The translations under genes and the position numbers were made by a program. Shown here piece by piece: positions 8,845-18,260 of a stretch of 59,648 nucleotides of DNA. Origin of the DNA: Bacteroidota bacterium (GTDB taxonomy: Bacteria > Bacteroidota > Rhodothermia > Rhodothermales > JAHQVL01). The notes beneath the pieces were generated by a model that ran no database searches, had not been told where the DNA came from, and saw nothing but the letters and a program-made list of their open reading frames with translations. The stretch's first letter is position 1, and the number at the start of each line of letters is the position of its first letter. The stretch spans positions 1-59,648 of the forward strand of contig JBCCIM010000015.1 of assembly GCA_039111535.1 (NCBI GenBank), given 5' to 3'.

Positions 8845-10149
8845 ATGCTCAGAAATACGCTAATTGCTGCGGGCATTCTATTAATCGCCTTTGCTGCCTT
8901 CTTTCTTATGATTGCGCTGAAGCCCGAACCTCCGCGCCGTGCGCCTGATGTACAAGCGCCACTGGTGCAAACGGTTTTGGCTGAGGTTAGAACCGGCGCC
9001 TTGCAAGTTGCGGGTAACGGAACAGTACGTCCGCGGGCACAGGTTAATCTGGCGCCGCAGGTTGCCGGCAAAGTTGTCTACGTGAGTCCGGCCATGGTAA
9101 GTGGCGGGCGCGTACGGAAAGGGCAGGTGCTTGCCCGTATCGAGCAGGCTGACTTTCAAAACAGATTGCGTCAGGCCCAGGCTGATGTTGCGCAGCAGGA
9201 AGTCGGGTTGTTGCAGGCAGAAGAAGAGTCGCAGATTGCGAAAGAAGAGTACGATCGGTTTCAGCTCCGCGAAAATACGCGGCAAATCATCAGCCCTTAT
9301 GCCAGTGTGGATGCCAATGATTATGCAGCGCGGTTGATTGGTAGCGAGGGGAAACCTGCTACTGCCGGCGGTGATGATGGTGCTGAAGGTCCGAGCAGCC
9401 TTGTGTTGCGTGAGCCCCAGCGCCTGGCAGCAGAAGCTGCGTTGGCCCGGGCGGAAGCCATTCTCGAAGATGCACAACTGTCGCTGTCCAGAACCAATAT
9501 TGTTGCCCCTTTTGATGGGTACATCCGCTCTGAGTCTATCGATTTAGGGCAGTTTGTAGCGATGGGACAAACCGTTGGCGAAATTCACGCTGCTGACGAA
9601 GTTGAAGTGGTTGTGCCGCTTTCGACAGATGAAGCTTCGCTGATTCCTGACTTATGGGTGAAGCGGGCGGATCGAAATGATCTGACAATTCCTGCCAGTG
9701 TTTTTATGGAGTATGGCGGACAGGAATATCGATGGGATGGCTATGTGCACCGGGCAGAAGCTGCGCTGGATGCTGCCACAAGAACAGTAGACGTTGTGCT
9801 GCGCGTTCCCAAACCATATGACGGAGGAGAACTGGTTGAACTGCCGGGCGAAGTGAACCTGCTTTCAAGCCATGCCCCGCCGTTGCTTGTCGGACAGTAC
9901 ACCTCTGTTGAAATCAAAGGTGTTGCACTGCAAGACTATTTTGTAATTCCCCGCCGGGCCTTGCGTGTCGACAACGAAATTTGGACGATCAAAAATGACT
10001 CGCTGATTCACATCGCTCCGGTACAGGTGATTCAGAAGATTGACGAAGAAGTGTACGTCCTTGGAGACATGGATGAAAACACGGATGTAGTCATTAGCGA
10101 CATGGTAGCTGTAACAGAAGGGATGCGGGTCCGCCCGAACAGAAACTGA
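8845..10149 (+). CDS. RND efflux periplasmic adaptor (membrane fusion protein), 434 aa
   Basis: An N-terminal membrane anchor (residues 5-26) is followed by the first half of a lipoyl domain (VNLAPQVAGKVVYVSPAMVS, GGRVRKGQVLARIE). An alpha-hairpin follows, rich in Gln/Ala/Glu, then the second lipoyl half (IVAPFDGYIRSESIDLGQFV) and the beta-barrel and membrane-proximal domains (GMRVRPNRN end). The hairpin contains an extra Asp/Gly-rich insert around residues 165-185. It links the inner-membrane pump to the channel. It is third in the operon, 77 nt after the channel gene. Confidence 0.92.
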   Translation: MLRNTLIAAGILLIAFAAFFLMIALKPEPPRRAPDVQAPLVQTVLAEVRTGALQVAGNGTVRPRAQVNLAPQVAGKVVYVSPAMVSGGRVRKGQVLARIEQADFQNRLRQAQADVAQQEVGLLQAEEESQIAKEEYDRFQLRENTRQIISPYASVDANDYAARLIGSEGKPATAGGDDGAEGPSSLVLREPQRLAAEAALARAEAILEDAQLSLSRTNIVAPFDGYIRSESIDLGQFVAMGQTVGEIHAADEVEVVVPLSTDEASLIPDLWVKRADRNDLTIPASVFMEYGGQEYRWDGYVHRAEAALDAATRTVDVVLRVPKPYDGGELVELPGEVNLLSSHAPPLLVGQYTSVEIKGVALQDYFVIPRRALRVDNEIWTIKNDSLIHIAPVQVIQKIDEEVYVLGDMDENTDVVISDMVAVTEGMRVRPNRN

Positions 10150-10183
10150 GACAGGCTAAAAACCGAATTGAATCAAGAGAAAG

Positions 10184-13100
10184 ATGAGTGATATAAAACC
10201 ACAAGGACCCGTTGCCTGGATGGCGCAAAATGGTGTCGCAGCAAACTTGCTGATGATCTTTTTGCTGGTGGGTGGCCTGTTCTCGCTGAGCACCATTGTG
10301 CAGGAAGTTTTTCCTGAATTCAGCCTGGATACGATCCAGATTAGCGTACAGTATCCGGGCGCTACACCAGTAGAAATAGAAGAATCGATTGTCCAGCGTA
10401 TCGAAGAGCGCATTAAGTCGGTTGAGGGCGTGAAAGAGATCACGGCTGTTGCTTCCGAAAGCGTCGGCTCTGTTTCTGCAGAAGTTACCATTGATGCTGA
10501 TGTTAGCCGTGTGCTGGATGATATCAAGGCAGAAGTGGACCGCATCATTACGTTCCCCGATGAAACGGAACGCCCGGAAGTACGCGAAGTCACAAACCGG
10601 CAGAGTGCACTGCGTATTGCGCTTTATGGTTCAGTCAGTGAACGCGCGTTGAAAGAAGTTGCCTACCAGGTTGAAGAAGAGCTCGCTGCATTACCTGAAA
10701 TCACCTACGTAGAAACAAGTGGGGTACGGAATTACGAGATTTCTATCAATGTACCCAACGAAGTATTGCAGGCGTACGGGTTGACGCTGCGTGACATCGC
10801 CCAGGCGGTGCGCCAGGGCAGCCTCGATTTACCGGCCGGCAACATCCGGACAAGCGCGCAGGAAGTACGCGTCCGTACCCTCGGCCAAAACTACAGCCAG
10901 CAAGACTTCGAAGACATTGTCGTGCTGAGCGCACTGGATGGCACAAAGGTTAAGTTGAGCCAGATTGCCAAGGTGTCCGACGGGTTTGAGGAAACACAGC
11001 TTGTGACGCGCTACAACGGACAACGCGCCGCTTTTGTGGAGGTCTTCCGGACTTCCGATGAACGCGTGCTTGAAGTTGTTGCGGCAGCTTCGGAGCACAT
11101 CGACAACAAAATCCGGGCAAATTTACCCGAAGGCGTCTCGATCGAAATTTGGGAAGACAATGCCCAGAATTTGCGCGACCGCATGTCGTTGCTCGCAAAA
11201 AATGCCATGATCGGGTTGCTGCTTGTAATTATTGCACTGGCCTTTTTCCTGAATATCAGACTGGCATTCTGGACGGCGGTCGGGATTGGGATTTCCTTTA
11301 TAGCTGCCTTTTCTGTGATGCAGTTCTTTGGTGTTACCCTGAACCTGATGTCCCTGTTTGCCTTCATTCTTGCAATTGGAATTGTGGTGGATGATGCCAT
11401 CGTGGTTGGCGAAAATATCTACGCTGCCCGTGAGAAAGGTGCATCGGCGAGTGAGGCAGCGATACTTGGGGCAAAGCGCATTACACGCCCGGTCATTTTT
11501 GCGGTATGTACCACGGTGGTTGCGTTTATCCCGCTACTGTTTGTGCCGGGCATGATGGGTAAAATCTTTACTGCCATTCCTATTGTCGTGATCGCAGTGC
11601 TTGGGTTATCGCTGATTGAGTCGTTGTTGATTCTGCCCTATCACCTGTCGCATTTGCCGGCCCCTGGCGAAAAAACGAAAAACCCGGTTATGCGCGCGTT
11701 CGAGACAATTCAGGGTTACGTAGATCGTGGCCTCAAGCGGTTCAGCAATGGTCCGCTCAGGCGCGCGCTGCGGTTCTCTACAACGAACCCGGGCGTAGTG
11801 GTGGCCGGTGCTTTCGCGATGGTCATTTTGTCGGTTGGCCTTATTGCCGGCGGGTATTTACGCATCACGTTTTTCCCTGCCATTGAGGCGGATGTGGTAA
11901 CAGCTACGCTGGAAATGCCAGAAGGCACTTCGATCACAGAAACGCGCCGCATTGCCGACCGCATTGAAGAAGGCGGACGTGCAACCAGTTTGGCAATTCA
12001 GAATACGTTAACAGACGATGCTCCAGAATTGATGACGGCAGTTTATACCGTTGTGGGACAACGCGCCCAGCAAGGGGGACCGGATGGCGGCGGATCCAGC
12101 GGGCTGCAGGCAAACGTTGCGAATGTTCAGATTCGGCTACTCCCGGGCGAACAACGGACGATTGCAGCTGAGCGGTTTGCAAATGAATGGCGAGACCGTG
12201 TGGGCCAGGTGACGGAAGCAAAGGTACTCAACTTTAAATCGGAGTTGATGAATTTTGGTGCGCCTGTGGCGGTTGAAGTATCACATCCTAATCCGACTAC
12301 ATTGAAGGTGATCACGAACCGCATTATGGATGAACTCGCATTGTATGAAGGGGTCTACGACATCGAAAGTGATCAGTCGGAAGGGACGCGCGAGGTGCAA
12401 CTGGAGCTGAAGCCGGCGGCCCGCAGTCTCGGCCTGACCCTCGATGGACTTGCCCGAGAAGTGCGTGCAGGTTTCTTTGGGGAAGAAGCCTTGCGTGTAC
12501 AGCGTGGCCGGGAAGATGTAAGGGTGTATGTTCGCTTGCCTCAGGATGAGCGAAATGCCATTGCTGATCTTGAGGCCTTCCGCGTGCCACTTGCAAATGG
12601 TAGTGAAGTGCCTTTGGGAAGCGTTGCTGCCGTTTCTTTTGGTTCTGCGCCAGCTTCCATCAACAGAAAAGAAGGAAAACGGGTTGTGACCCTCAGCGCA
12701 GAGGTGAACGAGTCCATTGTGACGGGACAGGAAATTACGGCCCAGTTGCAGGAGGTTAACTTGCCGGCACTCCAGCAAGATTATCCGCAAATGCAATATT
12801 CGTTTGGTGGAGAGCAGGAAGAACAGGCTGAATCAATGGGTGCGCTTGGACGTGGTTTCTTGTTGGCGTTGCTTGCTATTTATGCGCTGCTTGCCATTCC
12901 TTTCCGGTCGTATACACAGCCTTTGATTATCATGTCAGCCATCCCGTTTGGGATCATTGGTGCTTTTCTGGGGCATTTCTTCCTCGGTATTCCCGTTGGG
13001 CTACTCAGCATGTTTGGCATCATCGGCCTGAGCGGCGTGGTTGTGAATGACGGCCTGGTGATGATTGACTTTGTGAACGAATTGCACAAAAAAGGAATGC

Positions 13101-13393
13101 CGATGAAAGAGGCCATCATCGAAGGAGCGATGACGCGTTTCCGGCCGATATTACTGACCTCAATAACTACATTCCTGGGTATCGCGCCGATTATTTTCGA
13201 GAAAAGTCTGCAGGCGCAGTTCCTGATTCCGATGGCCGTTAGTCTCGGGTTTGGTATTCTGTTCGCAACCGTGATTCTCATGCTGCTCGTGCCGGCGATG
13301 GCCATGATTCAGTATAAAGTGACCACGTGGTTCGCTCGTAAGTTCGGCAGCGATGCCGCGCAGATGCAGGTAAGCCCTGAGCCGGCGGCCTAA
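10184..13393 (+). CDS. RND-family multidrug efflux permease (AcrB-like), 1069 aa
   Basis: Proton-driven inner-membrane pump, last gene of the operon. Two homologous halves each have a large periplasmic loop and six membrane segments. Motifs: VQEVFPEFSLDTIQISVQYP near the N-terminus; GIVVDDAIVVGENIY in TM4 with the paired aspartates used for proton transfer; FIPLLFVPGMMGKIF; and in the second half LSGVVVNDGLVMIDFVNEL and RFRPILLTSITTFLGIAPI. Length is typical (about 1020-1070). The substrate cannot be deduced. Proline/glutamine-rich subclass marks are absent, so it could move dyes, bile-like compounds or lipophilic metabolites. Confidence 0.95.
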   Translation: MSDIKPQGPVAWMAQNGVAANLLMIFLLVGGLFSLSTIVQEVFPEFSLDTIQISVQYPGATPVEIEESIVQRIEERIKSVEGVKEITAVASESVGSVSAEVTIDADVSRVLDDIKAEVDRIITFPDETERPEVREVTNRQSALRIALYGSVSERALKEVAYQVEEELAALPEITYVETSGVRNYEISINVPNEVLQAYGLTLRDIAQAVRQGSLDLPAGNIRTSAQEVRVRTLGQNYSQQDFEDIVVLSALDGTKVKLSQIAKVSDGFEETQLVTRYNGQRAAFVEVFRTSDERVLEVVAAASEHIDNKIRANLPEGVSIEIWEDNAQNLRDRMSLLAKNAMIGLLLVIIALAFFLNIRLAFWTAVGIGISFIAAFSVMQFFGVTLNLMSLFAFILAIGIVVDDAIVVGENIYAAREKGASASEAAILGAKRITRPVIFAVCTTVVAFIPLLFVPGMMGKIFTAIPIVVIAVLGLSLIESLLILPYHLSHLPAPGEKTKNPVMRAFETIQGYVDRGLKRFSNGPLRRALRFSTTNPGVVVAGAFAMVILSVGLIAGGYLRITFFPAIEADVVTATLEMPEGTSITETRRIADRIEEGGRATSLAIQNTLTDDAPELMTAVYTVVGQRAQQGGPDGGGSSGLQANVANVQIRLLPGEQRTIAAERFANEWRDRVGQVTEAKVLNFKSELMNFGAPVAVEVSHPNPTTLKVITNRIMDELALYEGVYDIESDQSEGTREVQLELKPAARSLGLTLDGLAREVRAGFFGEEALRVQRGREDVRVYVRLPQDERNAIADLEAFRVPLANGSEVPLGSVAAVSFGSAPASINRKEGKRVVTLSAEVNESIVTGQEITAQLQEVNLPALQQDYPQMQYSFGGEQEEQAESMGALGRGFLLALLAIYALLAIPFRSYTQPLIIMSAIPFGIIGAFLGHFFLGIPVGLLSMFGIIGLSGVVVNDGLVMIDFVNELHKKGMPMKEAIIEGAMTRFRPILLTSITTFLGIAPIIFEKSLQAQFLIPMAVSLGFGILFATVILMLLVPAMAMIQYKVTTWFARKFGSDAAQMQVSPEPAA

Positions 13394-13413
13394 GGCAACT
13401 CGTATTCTCAATA

Positions 13414-13452
13414 AAAAAGCCCCAACCTGTACATTGCACGTTGGGGCTTTTT
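13414..13452. terminator. Bidirectional terminator between RND pump and ferritin
   Basis: Stem AAAAAGCCCCAAC / GTTGGGGCTTTTT around a 13-nt loop, with A-run and T-run on either side. It serves both convergent genes. Confidence 0.92.
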
Positions 13453-13467
13453 AATGATGTATAAAAC

Positions 13468-13998
13468 CTACTCTTCTTCTTCAGGCTGGCGCGCACCGAG
13501 TTCGCGGTCTAGCAGGAAAAGGTTGGAGCCAGAATCACCAATCAGGCGCAGGGTGTCGATAACTGCCCGAACAGAGTCCTCTTCTTCGACCTGTTCATCA
13601 ACAAACCAGTTGAGCAAGGTTTGCAGCGGGTAGTCTTTGTTTTTTGTTGCAAGGTCGTACAGTTCATGGATACGACCGGTAATGTACTGCTCATGGCCCA
13701 GCACTTGTTCAAAGGCTTCGAGTGGTGTTTCGAACTGGATAACGGGTTTATCCAGTCCCCCGAGTTCAATGGTACCATCGCGCGAGAGCAGAAACTCGTA
13801 GAATTTGAGGGCGTGCTCTGTTTCTTCTTCCCATTGCAGGCGGAGCCAGTGGGCAAAGCCACTGAATCCCATTTCGTTGAACCGGGCAGACATCGCGAGG
13901 TACAGATACGCTGATTGAAATTCAGCTTGAATCTGCGAATTAATTGCGGCTTCAACAGTTTTGTTTACACTTTTGCCGGAGGCGGGAGAGCTACTCAT
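13468..13998 (-). CDS. ftnA: Non-haem bacterial ferritin, 176 aa
   Basis: Iron-storage protein forming a 24-subunit shell. The four-helix bundle carries the ferroxidase residues: Glu26 in the first helix, Glu59-x-x-His62 (WEEETEHA) in the second, Glu103 in the third, and a fourth-helix motif WFVDEQVEEED (Glu135). A Ser-rich N-terminal tail (MSSSPASGKS) and a C-terminal tail ending EEEE extend it slightly past the usual 165-170 aa. An inverted repeat lies about 50 bp upstream of the start. Confidence 0.93.
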   Translation of the reverse strand: MSSSPASGKSVNKTVEAAINSQIQAEFQSAYLYLAMSARFNEMGFSGFAHWLRLQWEEETEHALKFYEFLLSRDGTIELGGLDKPVIQFETPLEAFEQVLGHEQYITGRIHELYDLATKNKDYPLQTLLNWFVDEQVEEEDSVRAVIDTLRLIGDSGSNLFLLDRELGARQPEEEE

Positions 13999-14044
13999 AT
14001 ATCTTTTATGGCTGGTAAGTTCAGGGTTTGTAGGGCTATAATCA

Positions 14045-14073
14045 GATGAAGGGAATTCTAGTTCCTTTTCATC
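14045..14073. promoter_or_regulatory. Inverted repeat upstream of ferritin and porX
   Basis: GATGAAGGGAA (14045-14055) faces TTCCTTTTCATC (14062-14073); the arms pair over 11 bp with one base offset. It lies between the divergent ferritin and PorX-type genes, nearer the ferritin start, and is a candidate operator for a metal- or stress-responsive regulator. The regulator is not known. Confidence 0.35.
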
Positions 14074-14266
14074 CGTAGGAACAAACAGATCGTTCGACTT
14101 CTACTACAGCATATCTTATCTATAGAAAAAGGTGAATATGAGGTATTGATACAACGTACAGACCCCGCGTGTCGCAGCATCCGCCTGGAAAGCGTGCTTA
14201 CCCCTTGATGCGGCATTGGCGTGTGTAATTCCGTTATTATCTTTCACCTTTCATATTCCAGTTTAT

Positions 14267-15829
14267 ATGGCAGTACCTCAGATTTTGTGGGCGGACGACG
14301 AGATTGATTTATTAAAGCCGCATATTCTTTTTCTAGAAAGCAAGGGCTACACAGTAACAAGCGTTTCAAACGGTTCTGATGCCGTGGAGCGTGTGCGGCA
14401 AACCCGGTTTGATATGGTATTGCTCGATGAGCAGATGCCGGGAATGGGTGGATTGGAAACACTGGCCGGCATCAAGGAGATCGACCCTGACATGCCCGTT
14501 GTGATTGTGACCAAAAGTGAAGAAGAATACCTGATGGAAGAGGCGCTGGGGCAGCAAATCAGTGACTACCTGACCAAACCCGTCAATCCCAGCCAAATTC
14601 TCCTGACGTGCAAGCGTATCCTGGAGCGCACGCGGCTGCGTAGCGAAAAGGCATCCCAAACCTACCTCCAATCGTTCAATCAGATCAGTGCGTCGCTGAT
14701 GAATCCGCTCTCGCACCAGGAGTGGGTTGAGCTTTACTTAAAGCTGGTTAACTACGACCTTTCGCTGGAAGGTGATGATGGTGCGCGGCAAGTGCTGGAT
14801 GATCAGTATCGGGAGGCCAACAGAGAATTTGGTCGCTTTGTAGAGAAAAGTTATCGCGACTGGATCGCCAGCGTATCCGAGCCGGCAGGTGAGCATCGTC
14901 CGGTGTTGTCCCATGAGGTGGTTAACAAATTTGTGTTGCCCCACCTGGGCCGGAAAAAGCCGGTTATCTTTATGGTAATCGACTGTATGCGGCATGACCA
15001 ATGGCTGCAGTTTGAAAAACTGTTATATCCATTGTTCAACTTCAGCAAGGCGTATCATTATTCGATTTTGCCGACGGCGACACCATACTCCCGAAATGCT
15101 ATTTTTAGCGGTTTGCTGCCGCACGACCTGGAGCGGCAATTTCCTTCGCTCTGGTCAAAGGGGGAAGAAGATGAGCACAGCCGCAACAGGAATGAAGAAG
15201 CGTTTCTGTCGAAGCTGCTTGAGCGTAAAGCACCCAGCACCCGTATGCGGTACGAAAAGCTGGTTACAACGCAGCATGGCCGGGAATTCGCACAGAACAT
15301 CAATGAGTTTTTTCAGAGCGACCTGAGCGCCATTGTGGTGAACTTTGTGGATATCCTCGCCCACACCCGGTCGGACTCTGCCGTACTCAAAGAAATTGCG
15401 CCCGACGAAAAAGCATACCGCGCCCTTACGCGCACCTGGTTTGAGCATTCCTGGCTGTTCCAGGCCTTTCAGAGCCTCGCTGAGCAAGACTGCACGGTTG
15501 TGATCACCAGTGACCATGGCGCTGTGAGAAGCTTGCATCCTACCAAGGTGATAGGAGACAGGGAAACGTCTACAGCTTTGCGGTATAAGTACGGCCGGAA
15601 TCTGAAATGCGACGAAAAGCACGCGATTTTTGTAAAGGACCCGCTTGATTTTGGCTTGCCAAGCCGTGGCATCAACACCAACTATATTATCGCGAAAGAA
15701 GATTACTATTTTGTCTACCCGACAAATTATAATCATTACGTCAACATGTATCGTGATACCATGCAGCATGGGGGTGTTACCATGGAAGAAGTTATCCTGC
15801 CTGTTATAACGATGAACCCGAAGCGGTAG
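14267..15829 (+). CDS. porX: PorX-type response regulator with PglZ domain, 520 aa
   Basis: T9SS regulatory protein. An N-terminal receiver (residues 1-120) has the acidic pair DDE at 10-12, phospho-acceptor Asp54 (VLLDEQMPG), Thr82 and Lys104 (LTKPV). A helical linker follows, then a PglZ/alkaline-phosphatase-fold domain with VIFMVIDCMRHDQW, ILPTATPYSRNAIFSG (nucleophile Thr region), FVDILAHTR and VITSDHGAVR, all metal-site segments of the family. Choosing the ATG at 14267 gives the usual PorX length of about 518-520 aa; the start at 14216 would add 17 residues before the receiver. Two T9SS cargo proteins in this window match this role. In characterised species PorX works with the kinase PorY, which is not in the window. 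Confidence 0.93.
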   Translation: MAVPQILWADDEIDLLKPHILFLESKGYTVTSVSNGSDAVERVRQTRFDMVLLDEQMPGMGGLETLAGIKEIDPDMPVVIVTKSEEEYLMEEALGQQISDYLTKPVNPSQILLTCKRILERTRLRSEKASQTYLQSFNQISASLMNPLSHQEWVELYLKLVNYDLSLEGDDGARQVLDDQYREANREFGRFVEKSYRDWIASVSEPAGEHRPVLSHEVVNKFVLPHLGRKKPVIFMVIDCMRHDQWLQFEKLLYPLFNFSKAYHYSILPTATPYSRNAIFSGLLPHDLERQFPSLWSKGEEDEHSRNRNEEAFLSKLLERKAPSTRMRYEKLVTTQHGREFAQNINEFFQSDLSAIVVNFVDILAHTRSDSAVLKEIAPDEKAYRALTRTWFEHSWLFQAFQSLAEQDCTVVITSDHGAVRSLHPTKVIGDRETSTALRYKYGRNLKCDEKHAIFVKDPLDFGLPSRGINTNYIIAKEDYYFVYPTNYNHYVNMYRDTMQHGGVTMEEVILPVITMNPKR

Positions 15830-15851
15830 AAAGGACGCTGCTTGCCCCGCC

Positions 15852-16280
15852 ATGAATCTGATAGATGGTCCCGTTATATCAACATCTGCTGACCAGACCC
15901 ATGCATTGGGGAAGGCGTTTGCTGAAACCCTGGCGCCTGGTCAGGTGGTTGCGTTGTATGGCACGCTTGGCGCCGGCAAAACCCGGTTTACCAAAGGTGT
16001 ATGCGCGTACTGGGAGATTCCGGATTCGCTGGTGAGCAGTCCGACGTTTACCCTGGTTAACGAGTATGCGTCATCGGTTGGCCCCATTTACCACTTTGAT
16101 GCATACCGCATTGAGCAGGTGAGCGAGTTTTTTGAGCTGGGGTATGAAGACTATTTTTATGGAGATGGTATTTGTCTGGTTGAATGGCCCGATCGGGTTG
16201 AGGCCCTGTTGCCAGATGATACGATCCGCCTGCGTTTTACCCATATGGGTGACGATCGGCGTGAAATAGTGCTGCTCTGA
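15852..16280 (+). CDS. tsaE: tRNA threonylcarbamoyladenosine biosynthesis ATPase TsaE, 142 aa
   Basis: Small P-loop protein of the TsaB-D-E complex that makes t6A at position 37 of ANN-decoding tRNAs. P-loop GTLGAGKT at residues 37-44, then the family block SSPTFTLVNEYAS, YHFDAYRIE, FELGYEDYFYGDGICLVEWP. Length is typical. It starts 22 nt after porX and is followed closely by folC, so the three are likely one transcript. Confidence 0.95.
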   Translation: MNLIDGPVISTSADQTHALGKAFAETLAPGQVVALYGTLGAGKTRFTKGVCAYWEIPDSLVSSPTFTLVNEYASSVGPIYHFDAYRIEQVSEFFELGYEDYFYGDGICLVEWPDRVEALLPDDTIRLRFTHMGDDRREIVLL

Positions 16281-16316
16281 AATCTTTGTGCCCCGCGCTA
16301 TTTCGCCCATTGAGCC

Positions 16317-17606
16317 ATGACCTATCCTGAAGCAGCTAACTACCTGTTGGAACGCCCGCGCTTCGCGGTGGAAGGCAGTGCGGCGTATGCGCCTGGCTTG
16401 CAGCGAATCGAAGGCGTACTGGAAGCGATGGGGCGCCCGCAAGCCGCCTGTCCGCTGGTTCATATTGCCGGCACAAATGGCAAAGGTTCAACGGCCTCTT
16501 TTTTGGCGGCGATCTTTACAGCGTATGGAAAACGGACAGGATTGCACACATCGCCCCACCTGCATCACCTTGCGGAACGCTTACGCATCGATGGGCAGCC
16601 GGCGCCTGAAACATGGATTGCCTCCCGCATAGCAAAGTACAATGCTGTGTTTAGTCTGTACCATGTCAGCTTTTTTGAGGCGATGGTAGCGCTGAGTTTG
16701 CTGTATTTTGCAGAAGAAGGGGCGGAGGTGGCAGTTGTGGAAGTGGGCCTGGGCGGGCGGCTTGATGCAACCAACATTGTTTCCCCCGAACTGGCGATAA
16801 TTACCTCGATTGGTTTGGATCATACACAGATTTTGGGAAACTCAATTCGAGACATTGCAAGGGAGAAGGCCGGCATAATTAAAGATGGGATTCCCGTGTT
16901 TACCGGTGTAACGCAGCCGGATGCAAGCGCAGAGATTCAGCAAATTGCAGCACAGCGCGCTGCTCCAGTTTATGCCATAGAGGATGTTGTGACCTGGGCG
17001 CCGGTTCAGGATTCATTGGATGGGACGCGCATCAATGCTATTACGAATGAAGACCAGTACAGCGACCTGCAGCTTGGTCTGCGCGGTGAGCATCAGGCCA
17101 GAAACGCGCTTTTAGCGCTTATGGCTACAGAATATATGTTGCCGGCTGGATCCCGACGGCATGCCGCCATCACGCGTGGATTGGCAGAAACGGCGCTTTT
17201 GTCCGGTTTGCGTGGACGCATGGAGGTAGTGAACAAGGAACCCCTTGTGGTTCTCGACGTAGGCCATAATGCAGAAGGTCTCGCTGCGGCGCTAAAACAC
17301 ATGTCAAACGCCGTAATTGAGAATGAAGGACAGCTATTTGTGATGTTTGGCACGATGCGTGATAAGGATACTGTGCAGATGGCCAAGCAACTTGCAGCTA
17401 TCGGGGCATTTGTTTTTACACCTCCGATACACTCCGACAGGGCATTGCCCCCAACTGAATTGGCTCAAATTCTCCGTTCCCATGATATCGCATGCACATG
17501 CGTTGAGAGCGTTGAAAAAGGGCTTTCACGGTTCTATGAAGTAGCTACCAGCAAGGACGGTCTGTTGATCGTGGGCTCACACTTTCTTGTTGCTCAGTAT
17601 AATTGA
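16317..17606 (+). CDS. folC: Folylpolyglutamate synthase / dihydrofolate synthase, 429 aa
   Basis: Mur-ligase-family enzyme that adds glutamate to dihydropteroate or folates using ATP. P-loop GTNGKGST at residues 52-59, then FFEAMVALSLLYFAEEGAEV, EVGLGGRLDATNIV, ITSIGLDHTQILGNSIRDIA, and a C-terminal domain with VLDVGHNAEGLAAALK and MFGTMRDKD, all standard FolC blocks. The gene follows tsaE by 36 nt. Confidence 0.95.
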   Translation: MTYPEAANYLLERPRFAVEGSAAYAPGLQRIEGVLEAMGRPQAACPLVHIAGTNGKGSTASFLAAIFTAYGKRTGLHTSPHLHHLAERLRIDGQPAPETWIASRIAKYNAVFSLYHVSFFEAMVALSLLYFAEEGAEVAVVEVGLGGRLDATNIVSPELAIITSIGLDHTQILGNSIRDIAREKAGIIKDGIPVFTGVTQPDASAEIQQIAAQRAAPVYAIEDVVTWAPVQDSLDGTRINAITNEDQYSDLQLGLRGEHQARNALLALMATEYMLPAGSRRHAAITRGLAETALLSGLRGRMEVVNKEPLVVLDVGHNAEGLAAALKHMSNAVIENEGQLFVMFGTMRDKDTVQMAKQLAAIGAFVFTPPIHSDRALPPTELAQILRSHDIACTCVESVEKGLSRFYEVATSKDGLLIVGSHFLVAQYN

Positions 17607-18260
17607 GTAAATAGGTGATTCCTTAAAAATCCTTGTTGTATATTTAGATAAATCCGATTGATAGTAGTAAACTATCTCCTTTGAAGGCGGCGGCAACAGG
17701 CAATCCATTTTTTGCGCTGTTGCAGAGGAAGAAGAAAACCTGGATTCACTTAAACGATAGTAGCAAACCGTTCAATTTGTAGGTTTTGGATAAATTCTAG
17801 AACTCTTGAAAAATGCTACGCAGTTCACATAGAAACCAGTGAATCGTTAAAATTAACAGATATAGCCCTCTTTGCTGAGGATACTTTGCGTATGAGATTT
17901 TCCTGATGCTGTTAAAAAAAGCAGAAGTAATGCATGATACGTTGATATTAAGGCGATAAGCCCTATCTTAATTGACACAGCATTTCGAAAGAAAGCTTTG
18001 GGGTGAATGTGTCCCCTCCTGATCGACACCTGAGGATACCACCCAATTCAACGAAAATCCTGCCTACCTCCTTTTTTAAAGCATTCCTTCGTTCCGTTAC
18101 TTGGAATCTATCCCATGTTAGGCCTCTCTCTGGCATTCAGTAGAGCCGTCTGGTGTAGCAGATGACAACGAGCAGTTGGTAAGGAAAAAGAGGCAATCAT
18201 CAAATTAACCCACTTGACAAAGCAACAATCGTTGCGTGAGAGAAAGACAAATCACGCGTT
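17607..18260 (+). other. Long leader region of rho (654 nt), no coding signs
   Basis: No reading frame of note. Visible structure: a promoter-like TATATTTAGATAA at 17639-17651; a perfect inverted repeat GATAGT-AGTAA-ACTATC at 17660-17676, whose sequence recurs with one mismatch at 17756-17768 (GATAGTAGCAAAC) inside an AACG...CGTT pair; a paired element around 18001-18044 (GGGTG/CACCC outside, GTGTC/GACAC inside); and a pyrimidine-rich, G-poor stretch at about 18050-18115 that looks like a rut site. Autoregulation of rho through its own leader is known in other bacteria, and this layout would allow it. Confidence 0.5.
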
